In this document: piece by piece, positions 34,531 through 46,190 of the stretch
Layout: each line of letters opens with the position of its first letter
Position numbering within the stretch: position 1 is the stretch's first letter
Assembly: GCA_946406115.1 (NCBI GenBank)
Contig: OX291552.1
Span: 5,518,001 to 5,582,000, forward strand
DNA from: Apoda limacodes
Taxonomy: Eukaryota > Arthropoda > Insecta > Lepidoptera > Limacodidae
Direction of reading: 5' to 3'
DNA length: 64,000 nt
Translations under genes and position numbers: made by a program
The notes under the pieces: model-generated
Seen by the model: only the letters and a program-made list of their open reading frames with translations
What the model was told of the DNA's origin: nothing
Databases searched by the model: none

Positions 34531-35035
34531 CGTTTGATTATATCGCCACAGCATCAAACTACAACACAACCTATGGTAATCACAAGTCCTGGTACAAGTG
34601 GTTTAAGGAGTTCTCTGATAGTATCACTGCAAGTTTTAAAACCTCTACCAAAAGCTCCTCCGCTCAAGTCGGAGAGAGCTGATAAACGAAAATGTAAATC
34701 AGTAATTTTAACGGATACACCGGAGAAAACCTATTTATAATAGAAAATTTTTTTTCAACAAGAACAAGAAGCAAAGAAGAAGACAGTATCAAAACGTTTG
34801 ATGAGTGAGGATAAGACCAACAAAAAGGTTCCTAATGGAAATAAGATTAAAAAGAAAGCAGTTGACAACGACGAATACGACACAAAGAGGATGAAGAGTT
34901 TTGCTTGATCTGCTTGTCTCCATACTCTGCTAGTAAGTCTGGATTCAGTGCCAGGATTGCAAGTTATGGGCTCACGAAGCATACACACCAATTTTAACAC
35001 AAAATTGTGATACAGAATATTGGACTAATTTTTAA
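34531..35035 (+). pseudogene. Pogo/Tigger-like transposase C-terminal remnant
   Basis: The plus frame from 34,534 ends PLKSERADKRKCKSVILTDTPEK, then TAATAG, then a lysine-rich stretch, EEFCLICLSPYSAS and, after a frame change near 34,938, IQCQDCKLWAHEA. A basic ILTxTP linker followed by a Cys/His zinc motif (CxxC...QCxxC..WAH) is the usual C-terminus of insect pogo/Tigger-like transposases. The DDE core is absent. This is inferred from the tail motifs only. Confidence 0.6.
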
Positions 35036-35504
35036 GACTGACTAAATATAATTTTGTTACTGCAGGTATTTTAAGTTAAGAAACATTTCGTCCAAAGAGA
35101 TTGTTAGTGACTGACTATGATTATATTTTTGTTATTTTCGTTATTAGAATACTGACTTCGTTAGATAAAGTTCTTGATTTTCTTTCAATTATAAATACGA
35201 CTTTTTTTGTTTTGTCCTTAGGTTCAATTAAAATACTCATTTGATTAATATATTTTTTTTTTGTTATATTCCCTTCTTAATTTACTATGTGATCACCTAC
35301 CCCAAATACTGTGACAACCATCCCTGACACGGGGTTATAAGTCACACTTCTCCTTTTTACAAAAGTAGTAATATTTTCTCAGAAATTAATGTTAGAATAA
35401 AGTCTTTATTTCTTTTTAAGCTAGAATAAATACACTATCCATAGATGCATAAATGTCATTGCTAATCTAAAAACATTGGTACTAAAAATGTAAAAGAAAA
35501 AACT

Positions 35505-36045
35505 TCGGCAGTCTTAGTACCGCACCTTTTTGTCTTCTCAGCTATCTTTGCAGTGAATCCTCATCTTTAGTCGAAGTAACTTTATATAAAATGGCCAGAA
35601 ATAGAAAAAGAAAAAGGAAAAGAGTTTTTACAGCGGCTACTCCATCCACATACAATGTGGATTTTTGCAAGATCAGGGGTATTCACGCAAATGTTAACGC
35701 AGTCCACCATCAGACAGCCGACCATTCTTTTTCAAACGGAGACGCAGATATCCTGCCCGGCCGACACATCATATCTTCACTATTCCGGCTACAAACTCGA
35801 GCACAATTTTTTGAGTCGTGCCGGTGTATGTATGTTCGTTCGGGAGGATATCTGCTGTCGCCGACTTCATAGCCTTGAAGACAGGACCTGTCGATATTGT
35901 GGGTGCGCGTAGATCACGGCGGCCACACTCGTATCTATGTGTGCCTAAACAGGTCTCATAGCGGTGACACGGACGTAACTAAACTTTTCACGCACCTGAG
36001 TTTGACGACTTACAAAGTTCTAGAGTAATATCCCACAGCAGAAAT
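35505..36045 (+). pseudogene. Non-LTR retrotransposon: leader and endonuclease N-terminal half
   Basis: ATG at 35,591 (MARNRKRKRKRVF) opens an APE-type endonuclease start (NVDFCKIRGIHANVNAVHH), then shifts frame by a small deletion near 35,715 and continues as LFQTETQISCPADTS, GYKLEHNFLSRAGVCMFVRE. Upstream (35,505-35,590) matches the leader of the minus copy at 63,705-63,790. The homology ends near 36,045, in the strand before the GDFN motif. It is a dead, truncated copy. Confidence 0.85.
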
Positions 36046-36626
36046 GATATTGTGGTTAAATGAATATGTGGCATTGTAAATTTTATGTAAAACAAAAGAT
36101 CTGGATGACAAAAATTTTGTAAACCGTTTTCGGACAAATGAAATTCGGATAAAAATAATTCAAAACATTGATTGCTTACCGTCTTAGCTATTGCTTTTAT
36201 GCTGTATTCTACGAATACTGGTGCTCTAAGTTCAATCCCACCTATGTCCTGTCATCTTTTTGTGGATTTCAATTATCTAGAACATCTCCTGTCATCTTTT
36301 TGTGAAATAAAATAAAATAAAAGGAAATAAAATAATATAGTATAGTATAATCCTATTTTATGTAATAGAACACGGTTCCAATAATGATTTTGACTACCTA
36401 TATTTTTTTACTGAATTCAACGGAAACTGATTCAAAATGCCGTACATGACACACACACAAACACGCACAAAATACACGCCGAAACCAGAAACCAGAATCT
36501 CTCAGTTACGTAGGATCTCTTAGTTAAATTTTTTGTCTAGAATAAAACTTTTTATTATTAGGTGTTTAAAATCAGTAGCTATAAATAGAATTAAAAACAA
36601 AAAAAAAATCTGGAAGAATAAAAAGC
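36046..36626. other. Intergenic, no gene seen
   Basis: AT-rich, with a small direct repeat CATCTCCTGTCATCTTTTTGTG-like phrase at about 36,250 and 36,286. No coding sequence. Confidence 0.4.
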
Positions 36627-36690
36627 CAAGGATCGAATTCGGACTGTTCGATGTACTTATATACCATTAGACTACGATACAGCTCTCGTA
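36627..36690 (-). other. tRNA-like A and B box sequence on minus
   Basis: The minus strand carries TAGTCTAATGG (matches a pol III A box) and, about 30 nt later, GAATTCGATCC (close to a B box), followed by TTTTT. The distance is typical for a tRNA, but I cannot form a clean acceptor stem. It may be a tRNA pseudogene or SINE head. Confidence 0.35.
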
Positions 36691-36729
36691 TCTGATAATA
36701 AATAATAAATCATTTATTAAATAGGCAGC

Positions 36730-37262
36730 TCGTCGTCGTTTCTACACAAAACTGAAAAGTTATTATTAGTACAGTAAATGACGGTTTTTGGCTAGAAATT
36801 CTTTCAAGAAAGATGGATTTCGCCGAAATTTTGGCAGTAAGTAGGGTATACCCCAAAAAGCAAAATCTACCCTTTGCCAAGGTGTGCTTTTTTACGGGGG
36901 GTGAATACCATCCTTTCCAAATTTTATTAACTTTTTTTTCACAATTTCGCAGGGAACACAATACCAGTTTGTCACATGAAATTAACTGAGCAGAGAACAA
37001 TGAGTAGCTGTCAAACAATGTATCACGCACCGGCGCCATCTACTTAAAATATTGGTTTGTAGTACATGCTATGTATCAGAGATGGCGCTGTATGTAAAAA
37101 AAGATTTTCCCGCTTTTCTGTTGAAATTTTTCCTGAATTTTCTTTGCTATAAACCTCACGGAGCCCGAGACCTTTCCAACGAATGCAAAACCGTGGAAAT
37201 CGGTTCGAGCGTTCTGGAGTTATAACGTCAGGAAGGAAAACCCGACTTATTTTTATATAGTA
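36730..37262. repeat. Dispersed repeat of unknown class
   Basis: This contains the block CGGAGCCCGAGACCTTTCC ... CGGTTCGAGCGTTCTGGAG ... GGAAAACCCGACTTATTTTT, a pattern I know as recurrent in lepidopteran genomes. GGCGCCATCT (37,033) and GATGGCGCTG (37,082) are near-inverted. There is no second copy in this window. Confidence 0.4.
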
Positions 37263-40200
37263 GATTAAATAAATAAATAAAAAGGTATCGTAAAGAGTGA
37301 ATTGATTTGAGGAGATATAGGGTTCTGTATATAGGTTTTTGCATCTTATAAATATATAATGATATAAAATATTGTCAAGGGTGAATAGGTATAATGTGTA
37401 GGGATCTGTAGGTAAATAATTTAACGATAGATTGATGTGTATAATAGGTTAGAGCCAAGTGCGAACCATTGATATTTTAAAGGTATTATAATGAGATATA
37501 TGGTTGAAAGTTGTTTAGGTCAAGGGTGATCTGTGTCAAGCGTGATTCGGACCAATGGTATTGGAATAGTAATTATGGTCGAGTGAGATTTAGGTCAAGG
37601 GTGATCTAAGTCATTAGGTATAATCCAAATAGGATCCAAGTAGGATTAGGGCCAAGTATGAGCCGTAGGTGTATAGTATTTTTTTTTTAGGTAGGATAGC
37701 AATTCCTATCCAGGTAGTTAAGTGTGAAACTTGAAAAAAAAAATATAATATGTCAAGGGTGAATCTTGAGAAAAAAAAAAAAAAAATTTTTTATTCGTTT
37801 TCGAATCGAAAATTAAATAGGGTGAAGCTTCGAGTTTATATGATTAGTATTAGGTATTAGGGTTAAGTAGGAGTAGGAATGAGAATTCATTGGAAGTAAT
37901 TTACGCGACGTTCGTTGTTTTTTTTTAATGCGAACATGACATATGACTATAATGAAAAAGGATATAAAGGTAATAATATATTGTATTAATCAGTTAGGGT
38001 AATTAAAGGAAATGACTCCATCCGTAATTGTTATTGTGGTTAATGAATTTTAATTTTGTAATTAGTAAAGTTGTTTATGAGTTTATTAGAAATGGAATAA
38101 ATATGAGGTACGAGGTTTATAAAGGCTAATTATTGATGAAAAAGTATAAGTGAGTATGAAGGACCATTGTATTTATAGATTGATTATTAATTTTTTTGTG
38201 TGCCTTCCAATTCAGAGATATTCAGAAAAGGAGATGCTGATTTAGGGATCAATTGTAGGTCAAGACGGGTAGGTTTTATAACGCGAATTGAATTTAGAAT
38301 CAAATGAACACTGTTTGACGCGAATGATTTATTGAGCTGCATTACAGTTTTTAACTTGTATTAAAAGTGATAAATGTAAATGGAAGTTAGGAGGACGAGA
38401 CATTTTGTTTTATGAGAAAAACTAAAAGATGTTTAAAGTAAAGTCAGGTATAGGAACAATTGTGATTAGCTTTTGTTTTGTTATATTGAATCGATGATAA
38501 TATAATTAACGTAGGTTGATAGGGTATTATAGTGTATAATATTTTTGAAGTTTGACTTCAAAAGTCAAAAATGTAAAACTGTTTGGTGTTGGCGTTATTA
38601 ATGAATTAATTTGAAGGGAGTTGCCCAACATTTAAACAAGTTAGTGTTCGATAAGGAGGTCGATAGTGCCATGTCTTTGGATCCTTACCGTGGTTTATCC
38701 GGAGGAAAATCAACTAAAAATCCTAAATGGATTCTGATTTAGCTAATTTACCATTTGCATATGGTTTGGCATCGCGTGACGAAGTGTCCCGGTTTTAGGT
38801 TAAAATCAGTAGGGTAAAGTAGATTTTCCGCCATTTTTGATTTCGATGAGTAGTTTATAGGTAACGAATAGAAAATTATACGCAACGAGTTGCTATAATT
38901 TTCTGGCCGATCGGTGGGAAATATGTAGAGGTTACGACCTCTTGTTGAATGTAAAGGAAGTAAATAGGCTAGCGAACGTTTTTACGCAGCAAATACTTCG
39001 TAGTGGTTTTGAGGAAACATAATAGATGGTGTCAGTGCGTTTTTAAATAAAAACAATCGGAATTTCGAGCTTGTCATTATTTTGTTATTAATTGACATTC
39101 AAGTGAAAAATATAGATCGGACAAGTCTATATAAATTTCGAGGGTCGATTCCTGTCTCTATGAGGGAGCCCTAGACTTGGTAGAATGGCTTTACATTGCC
39201 AGTGGACTTAAAGTAAGATACTCCAGTATCCAAAATATTCCATGCATCGCCACCATCGCGATTTAATGTCCTAATGTATATTTTATCCAATGTATCGACA
39301 CGACGACCCGAGGCCTATTGAAGGATGGCCTAATAGAAGAAGATGTACTGCAGATAAGTTTAATATTGTATAATAATTCTCCTAGATAGTAGACGAGTCT
39401 AAAGGATGTATACTCTTGTGGCGATTGAAAAGAACATCTGAATATAGAAAAGAACTCCCGATGTTGTCTTTTTATTAGCAGAGATCCCGATACCTAAATA
39501 GAAATAGGTAGAAGCAGCATATTTACGCCCCCGCACGCTGCAGTACTAATAGCACATTAATCATACAGAAATATAAACCATTCCTTTTTAAAATTTTTTT
39601 TTAGTTTGAATGGCATTAGGACGTAACAGAAGTCACTAAGAATTTTTTGAAACTTCGAGGCGCTCTTCTGTAAACTTACGGCAAATGATTAACGAAGTTT
39701 TGCCTTGCAGGTGTCGCTATAATCATTGCAAGGTTGAATCTTGTGTTTACGATAGAGACCTTTTTAAGATTATTAGGAGAGATAAGTTTGTAAAAATTTA
39801 ATTAATTTTGTTACAGTCCTGAGTACACTTTTTGACGTGAAAAACACATAAGTAATAGTACAAACCTTATTTAGGTGAATTTGCTAATATGAATTATCAT
39901 ATTATCAATTTAGGTATATTATACAGAAAATACCCAACATTTCAAAAATAGCTAGTCTCTTAGTAGCTATTAATAAATAATTGTTTATTAACATTTTAGA
40001 AATGTCTTTTGTACGAAGAGGAAACAAAAAATATAAGCCTGTGCCTAGGTATGATAATACTCAAAAAAATAATATCTACAGATATTTGGTATTAGAAGGT
40101 ATTGTCTAACATTCTTTATCATTTCAATATTTTTACACGAATATTTTTTTAAAACATTAATGAAAGTTCAAACTATACTATATATTACATTGAAGTTTTA

Positions 40201-40519
40201 GTTCAAAACAAAATTAAAACTTTCGTAAATGGTCTAATAATTATTAATTGCAGCCTAAGTAATTAGCTTAAGAATTTAAGAAAATCGAAAATAAATGTAC
40301 ATTTCATGAATATTTATGAATAAACAATGTCAACTTTGAGAACGTTGTTTGATTTTACGTCCTTTGTTATATTCTTCGTAGATGAACAACAATATAAATA
40401 TTAGTCTGGGATGGAAATTGATATCTATAAAGCAACATTAGAAAAGTAATTTATAAGCTGGCTAGTAATAATTGAATTTAAGAAAAAAAAATCCTTTCCG
40501 TTTTGCGCACTAGCGCCAC
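37263..40519. other. 3.2-kb stretch with no recognised feature
   Basis: No gene or known repeat is seen. Between 37,374 and 37,765 the plus strand repeatedly carries GTCAAGGGTGA (37,374, 37,519, 37,594, 37,752) with related phrases, suggesting decayed tandem units. A poly(A)/poly(T) rich patch lies at 37,680-37,800. The rest is AT-rich. Confidence 0.4.
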
Positions 40520-41375
40520 GCACTCGTATTACAGAACTAATCTTAGTGTTCCAGTAAATGTATGGGCCGTTGCCTATTTGTACTATATGTAGATAGTACT
40601 GAACTTGCATATCTATGGTTCGAACCGCTCGCTCACGCGCGACAGTCACTACTTATGAGCATCGTCTCCGCGCACACATTAGAATCTTTAAATCTTTTTA
40701 CTACAATTTTTAAAATCTTTTACGTTTCACCGCGGTTACTATAAAATGGCTAAGTGTGCTAAGTGCAGCAAAAATCTAAGTAATGAATTAACACCTGTAA
40801 TTAGACATCTGATTAACAGCTGCATTGCGACATCCAGCTACCCGGATGACTTAAAACTAGGTGTAGTGCGTCCTATCTATAAAAAAGGGGATCATAGTAA
40901 TTATAACAATTATCGTCCCATTACTATTTTTTCATGCATTGACAAGACAAGACAATTGAAAGGTATCTTGGGGATAAAGTGAGTCAATACCTACAAACGA
41001 ACAAGATTATTCATAATCGTCAGTACGGGTTCCAAAAAAAAAGGACTTCTCAATTGCTTTGTCAATTTACTAACGAGATTAACGACCACCTGAATGAAAA
41101 GCGTCATGTGCTCGTCATCTTCGTTGATTTCAGCAAAGCTTTTGACATGCTGAGATATAACGTGCTTTTCAATGTAATCAAACAAATGTATCACAGAATA
41201 ATACTTCCGAAATTTTATTAGCCACAGCACTAGTTCAAGTTCGGGCCTTGGATGGATCCTATTATCAAATGAAAGCTTTAATTGATCAAGGTTCGCAAAT
41301 TTGTCTTTTAAGCGAAAATGCAGCTCAATTATTGGGACTTAAGAGACAAAAATGTTGGGGTATAATTTATGGTGT
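40520..41375 (+). mobile_element. Chimeric copy: CR1-like RT remnant joined to BEL/Pao protease fragment
   Basis: 40,520-41,172 is nearly identical, inverted, to 22,305-21,650 and translates to the same broken RT pieces, including MAKCAKCSKNL...GVVRPIYKKGD with the same frame change. After a junction of about 9 bp, 41,182-41,375 matches 24,554-24,747 of the BEL/Pao protease with no indels and about four substitutions in 194 bp. The two parts are not adjacent in this order at the 22 kb locus. Confidence 0.9.
40746..41172 (+). pseudogene. CR1-like RT fragment (copy of the 21.6-22.1 kb remnant)
   Basis: It encodes the RT N-terminal and motif A regions (NNYRPITIFS, QYGFQKKRTSQLL, FVDFSKAFDML) in two frames, with the shift near 40,945. 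The first frame's 78 residues are identical to those of the minus copy. It ends inside the RT. Confidence 0.88.
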
Positions 41376-41534
41376 AATTTGAAATTATGTTGACCCCATG
41401 CGCCTAATTGAGGGTTAAAACTTTGCTTTAGCCACGGGGCTATTGATAAGGTGATGTTTGATATGGTCACTCAATGCTCAGATATATTAAGTATGTAATA
41501 AGCTTTTTCGTATACTTGCAATTTAACTTTTCAG

Positions 41535-41687
41535 GATTGGCATATAAGGTCATCACGGTCGAGTCACCGGATGTCAAAAACCCCTTTCTGAAACAATGTC
41601 CATACCACCTTCTAGAGACAGGAAATGTATTCCAACTACCATTCATAATAACGGTTATTGATGATGAAGTACTATTTGAGCTGGGCG
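41535..41687 (+). CDS. Carboxylesterase-like late internal exon
   Basis: A polypyrimidine tract and AG (41,533-41,534) precede a 153-bp open exon ending at a good donor (GTAAGA at 41,688). It reads YKVITVESPD, FLKQCPYHLLETGNVFQLPFIITVIDDEVLFELG. This matches the region of type-B esterases where a conserved P-(F/V)-I-x-G-V-x-x-x-E segment precedes the catalytic His part; here the usual Gly is Thr. It enters with two leftover bases and leaves with one. It probably belongs with the C-terminal exon at 45,952, with at least one exon missing between, because the phases do not join directly. Confidence 0.72.
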
Positions 41688-42044
41688 GTAAGAGAAAATA
41701 TCTCTATGACACTACTTTCTCTATTCCACACACCGCACCAGTGGATTTAAGAGGAGAAAAAAATATCCGTGGAACCTGTGGATGGTGGTTCTAATTGAAA
41801 GGGGGCCACATACATGCCTTTCTCTGACTAATAGTACAAATATACTGAGACCCTTTCTTTAAAAAGGAAACAATTTCGCCGCTTATAATAAAATAACATA
41901 ATATATGTATATGTTGCCGTAAATTTGTAAATACCATTGGATCAAAATGTATCTCGCAAGATGGTAAACTGTTGAAAGATTGTGAGCCGTAACATACGGC
42001 TTATAAAAATATTAGAAAAGTTTGAGGATTATTGTATAAATATT
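41688..42044. other. Intron-like flank of the CCE exon
   Basis: The reading continues open to 41,794 but loses esterase similarity after the donor. The rest is non-coding. Confidence 0.4.
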
Positions 42045-42365
<321 letters not shown>

Positions 42366-42854
42366 TTAACACAAGAGAACCCGAACTTAACCCAACAACA
42401 ACATGGTTTAAACAGTGCAATTTCTGTAACGAGTATGTTACGGTTAACAATCTTTCGACAGTTTACAATATCGCGAGATAGATTATTTTAAAAATATATA
42501 TAATATTACGGTGAGATATATATTATAAAAATGTTTTTTTACAGAATACTTAAATAATCCAAAGCTTCTAGTTAAACTGCAGTCACACTGGGATTAAGGA
42601 TTCAGCAAGAGACATAGGACAATATATTAAAATCAAAGATTAGTATTCATTTATGGTTCAATTTCACACGTGTTAAGGTTTTTGTAAACCGACTTCAAAA
42701 AAGGAGGTGAAGTATTAAATCTCAATGAAAATCAATTTAAAAAGCACATTATGACCACTCTACATAAAAAAGCATACTACAAAATTTCAAATTTTATGGA
42801 CGATAAATTGGCACTTATGTAGCTTAAGTGACATTTCTAATTCTATTATAGATT

Positions 42855-43214
42855 GACAATGCCCCTGTACAGCAGCTAGTATATAATTTGCTCCCTTTAT
42901 AATGTTGGAATTTAGTAAGAGTACGTACTATTTATTAGATTTGACAAGGCCCCTTTACAGCAGCTTATAATATAATTCAAATGACTTTCATCACGTTCTA
43001 CTAATTATTATTTAGTAGACATATTTTAAGTATTACATAACATAAATATGCCCCTGTTTAGCAGTTAATAAATATTGTAATAATTTTTAATTGAGATGCT
43101 ATTAATAATTAGAATTTTGACAATGCCCCTGTACAGCAGCATTAATATGATAATAAATCTTATCAATATTAAATTAACATAGAATGACATCTGACGATGC
43201 CTCTTTACAGCAGC
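42855..43214 (+). repeat. Five spaced copies of a 22-bp GC-rich core in AT-rich spacers
   Basis: The core GCCCCTGTACAGCAGC with a preceding GACAAT occurs at 42,855-42,876, 42,943-42,964, 43,044-43,065, 43,119-43,140 and 43,193-43,214. Copies 1 and 4 are identical; the others have 2-6 changes. Start-to-start distances are 88, 101, 75 and 74 bp. The spacers are AT-rich and not clearly alike. The core is conserved more than its surroundings. It lies between the two late CCE exons. Confidence 0.85.
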
Positions 43215-43820
43215 TTCCATTTCATATATTTACATTTTTATTTTTATTGTTTCTGTTGCTATTTAAAATTATTTAATCGATTTGGTGCGATGTTAAATTT
43301 TTAACATGCAATTCATAATTTTTGTAAAAAATATTGTTAATATAGACTCAACAAAGTGTACATAAAACACAACAATAGCAAAGTGTAGATAATAAAGAAA
43401 TACAAATACAAATACCCGTACAGCCATAATATTAACATGTAAGTCCCAAGAAATACTGCATAGAAAAAGGCGTGGTAGGCAACAATATACCAACATCCGT
43501 AGGCGCTTTCTCGAAAAGAAGAGCAGGGCGCTAAAGGCGGCATACAAATACTCACTATGAAGGTACACATTTACGTTAAGAATTTTTTTTGTTGTTAAAA
43601 TGTCCACTTCGAATAGTAACATGGAATGGTGTAAATACTATGGTTAAGGATTACCCTCATTTCGTATGCAAAATTCAAGAGAATGCCCTAAAATTTGGCA
43701 TACTCGTACCTATGTTACCTTGATAACTATACCATAATATGACGATGGAGCTCGAATGGACACCATAGAAATAATTCAACTAAACAAGACAATGTATTTC
43801 ATTTATTTTGTTTCACTGAC
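43215..43820. other. Intron or intergenic, no gene seen
   Basis: Open frames on minus (43,293-43,622) have no motif or homology I recognise and are hydrophobic by AT bias. Confidence 0.4.
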
Positions 43821-43821
43821 C

Positions 43822-44388
43822 ATTTTCGGTAGCAGTAGAGATGGGATGTTGCACAGAAAGTAATATGAAAAGGAGTCAGAATTAGTGAGTGAGGCTAATT
43901 ATAGGCTAGTATTTTATTTTAGGGGGAGGTGGGGTTAGTAATATATATCAAAATGGGAAGTTATAGGGAAACACCCCTTTTTTCAAAAAGGGGTTCATAT
44001 GATTCCCCATTCTTATGCCTTTTAGGTTACAGAAACTCCTCTTTTTTTCAAAAAGGAGCCCTTATGATTTTCCATTTTAATGAATTTATGACTGCCCTAA
44101 AATAAGAGGGGTCGTCAAAAAAACACCTCTTGCCCCCCCTTTTTTTGAAAAGGGGTTTTTCCCTGTAACTTCCCATTTTGATAATCGATAGAGTCCATCG
44201 ATACTAGCAATGTTTTTACCTAACATTTTTTTGTGACTGAATTATTTTTTAAAAAAGGGGGTATTCGATACTCCCCCCACTCCCACCCAAATCAAAACTA
44301 TTTCGCCGTTAACCAATATTACTAATTCTGACTCTTTTTCATACCACTTTCCGTGCGACATCCCATCTCTACTGCTACCGACCACTCA
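43822..44388. mobile_element. Foldback or MITE-like element with long nested inverted repeats
   Basis: Outer arms: TCGGTAGCAGTAGAGATGGG and following sequence at about 43,828-43,890 is reverse complementary, imperfectly, to 44,322-44,387. Inner arms: TATCAAAATGGGAAGTTA (about 43,945) pairs with the copy at about 44,168-44,185, including runs of C and G. There is no coding capacity in 567 bp. No clear target-site duplication is seen. The class of DNA transposon is unknown. Confidence 0.75.
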
Positions 44389-44612
44389 ATGCATGTCGAG
44401 CACTAGCGTGCGACATATGGCCATAAAGAGATTTTAAGAATACGAAAAAATATTTGTAAATGATATCCCCCATGTTTTTTCAAGATATCTACTTCAAACT
44501 AGTCGATCTATCAACTAAAACAGTTACCGCGATTAACAAGCTATGATTAAATCAATTAAACACATCTCGAATTCGAGTTTATCTTTATCCGCACGAGAAT
44601 CAGGCCCCTGCT
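44385..44612 (+). repeat. Direct repeat, copy 1 (about 230 bp)
   Basis: This matches 44,913-45,142 (shared GCGACATATG/ACGACATATG, AAAGAGATTTTAAGAAT, TTCAAACTAGTCGAT, CACGAGAATCAGGCCCCTG). The foldback element ends exactly at the start of this copy. Confidence 0.85.
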
Positions 44613-44912
44613 CTCTACGATCAGCGGTTTAGTAGTGCATGCGTTCGGTCGAACGAGCATTCACTTGTTCTCGAGACAGCGCCTGCGTAGGTTGTACGCA
44701 CTGATTGAAAACGACAAACAGCAATGGCGGACACCAACGACAAACATGTGGATTCGAATCCGTTAGAATCTGCGACATATATATCCATTAACATACACTT
44801 AGACATGAACATACTTACATAACATAGATTTATATCTAATACCTTTAAACGAGCAATTGTTGTATCTATACATATAAAATGCTGTGTTCTGAATATCTGA
44901 CTGACGGATCAA

Positions 44913-45142
44913 ACCACTCGATGCCTGTCGACCGCTAGCGTACGACATATGCCTAAAAAGAGATTTTAAGAATCCAAAAAACTATTTGCAAACTATATCA
45001 TCCATGTTTTTTGAACTTACCTAGTTCAAACTAGTCGATTTATCGACTAAAACAGGTACAGCGATTAACAAGCCATGAGTTAATCAACTAAACATATCTC
45101 GAATTTGAGATTATCTCTATCAGCACGAGAATCAGGCCCCTG
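44913..45142 (+). repeat. Direct repeat, copy 2
   Basis: See 44,385-44,612; the period is about 530 bp and identity is about 85 percent by eye. It is preceded by CTATACATATAAAATGCTGT, a phrase like Helitron-type repeat starts. Confidence 0.85.
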
Positions 45143-45149
45143 AAACTGG

Positions 45150-45375
45150 AGGGTGTGTTTTTTATGACATAGGCATTCGATAAGAAAAGATTTTCTGAAA
45201 GTTCCAATTATTGTTACCTGCGTTTTCGATGGATTTATTTTAAGACCGTGCAATTTACTCCATTTTATGACATTAGCTTAGTTAGCATTCATAGTATCGA
45301 GAGCTATATGAAAATTATGAAACGATGTTTGGGTGTAAATTTGGCGATCGTCTGCATACATGTGGTAGGGAGAAT
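45150..45375 (-). pseudogene. Non-LTR reverse transcriptase palm fragment
   Basis: On minus the frame reads YHMYADDRQIYTQTS (catalytic YADD), then one stop, then VIKWSKLHGLKINPSKTQVTIIG, the WxxxxxLxxNxxKT segment that follows the active site in CR1-like RTs. It is short, interrupted and flanked by non-coding DNA. Confidence 0.78.
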
Positions 45376-45951
45376 AAATCCTTTAAAAAATTGCATTAAT
45401 GAAGATTGAAAACAGAAGAGAAGAGAGCACGCATAAGAGTACCGTAACAAGTACCTACAATTATCTCTCACGCCATATTTTAAATTTTCCGTTATTCTGG
45501 CAGTAAATCAGCGAGTCTGGAAGAATTTATTCTATCGGAATTGAATTTATTCCGCAATTCTTTAGAATAGTACCCACGGCATACTTTAAAATGCTGAAAG
45601 CCTTGAGACATTTATTTATGACATTTTATCAATGTAGAAAACAATCTATTTTGTAGTTATTGAGTCCCTAAAATAATCGATCGATTTTTCAAATATGTTG
45701 CTACCACCTCATTAAGCGCTGGATTTACACAGCATGACATACTATTGAATGCAAAAACCCTTGTCACATTTATTGATGACATTCTGTAAATGTAAAAAAG
45801 GACACTAACTATTAGTTTAGTTTAGTAAGATTCATAATCAAAATCGGTGGTGATGCAGATATAATGGCCGCTATGTTGAACATTCAGGATTACCAAACTT
45901 AGCAAGATAGATTAAAATTAATAAAACTGATTTTCTTTCTTTTCTTTCTAG
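45376..45951. other. Intron-like stretch before the CCE C-terminal exon
   Basis: No coding sequence; it ends in a strong polypyrimidine tract (TTTTCTTTCTTTTCTTTCTAG) at 45,951. Confidence 0.45.
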
Positions 45952-46102
45952 TATTCCTCAATTTCCCGACGGCACCCAGTGGCTCCCAGTAAAAGCAGGA
46001 TACTTTGAGATGAATTACTTGGAGATTTGTTCACCGACTAAAATCGAGATGAGTTCTTCGTCTGATTTTGGACGAAAGAAGTTTGGGATAGTCTTGGATT
46101 AG
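45952..46102 (+). pseudogene. Carboxylesterase-like C-terminal exon, frameshifted at the end
   Basis: After the polypyrimidine tract and AG (45,950-45,951) the exon reads IPQFPDGTQWLPVKAGYF, EMNYLEICSPTKIEM and DFGRKKFG, then ends at TAG (46,100-46,102). This is the usual C-terminus of insect type-B esterases (W-x-P-x-x...YLxI...FW). A one-base difference after RKKF turns the usual FW end into FGIVLD; the other frame would run a few codons further to TAG at 46,111. It could be a working altered terminus or a pseudogene mark. Confidence 0.78.
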
Positions 46103-46190
46103 ATAAGTGCTAGTAAAATAATAGAGTATAAACATTAAATATTACATGATAAAAAGAAAAAAACACATTAAATGACTTTAATAACTAGCT

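Noticed and set aside
42855..43214. Resemblance of the spaced core repeats to a CRISPR array
   Set aside because: The window is eukaryotic, cores vary by several bases, spacers are AT-rich and related in composition, and no cas genes are present.
43293..43622. Hydrophobic frame on minus (109 codons)
   Set aside because: No motif, AT-driven composition and no splice or promoter context.
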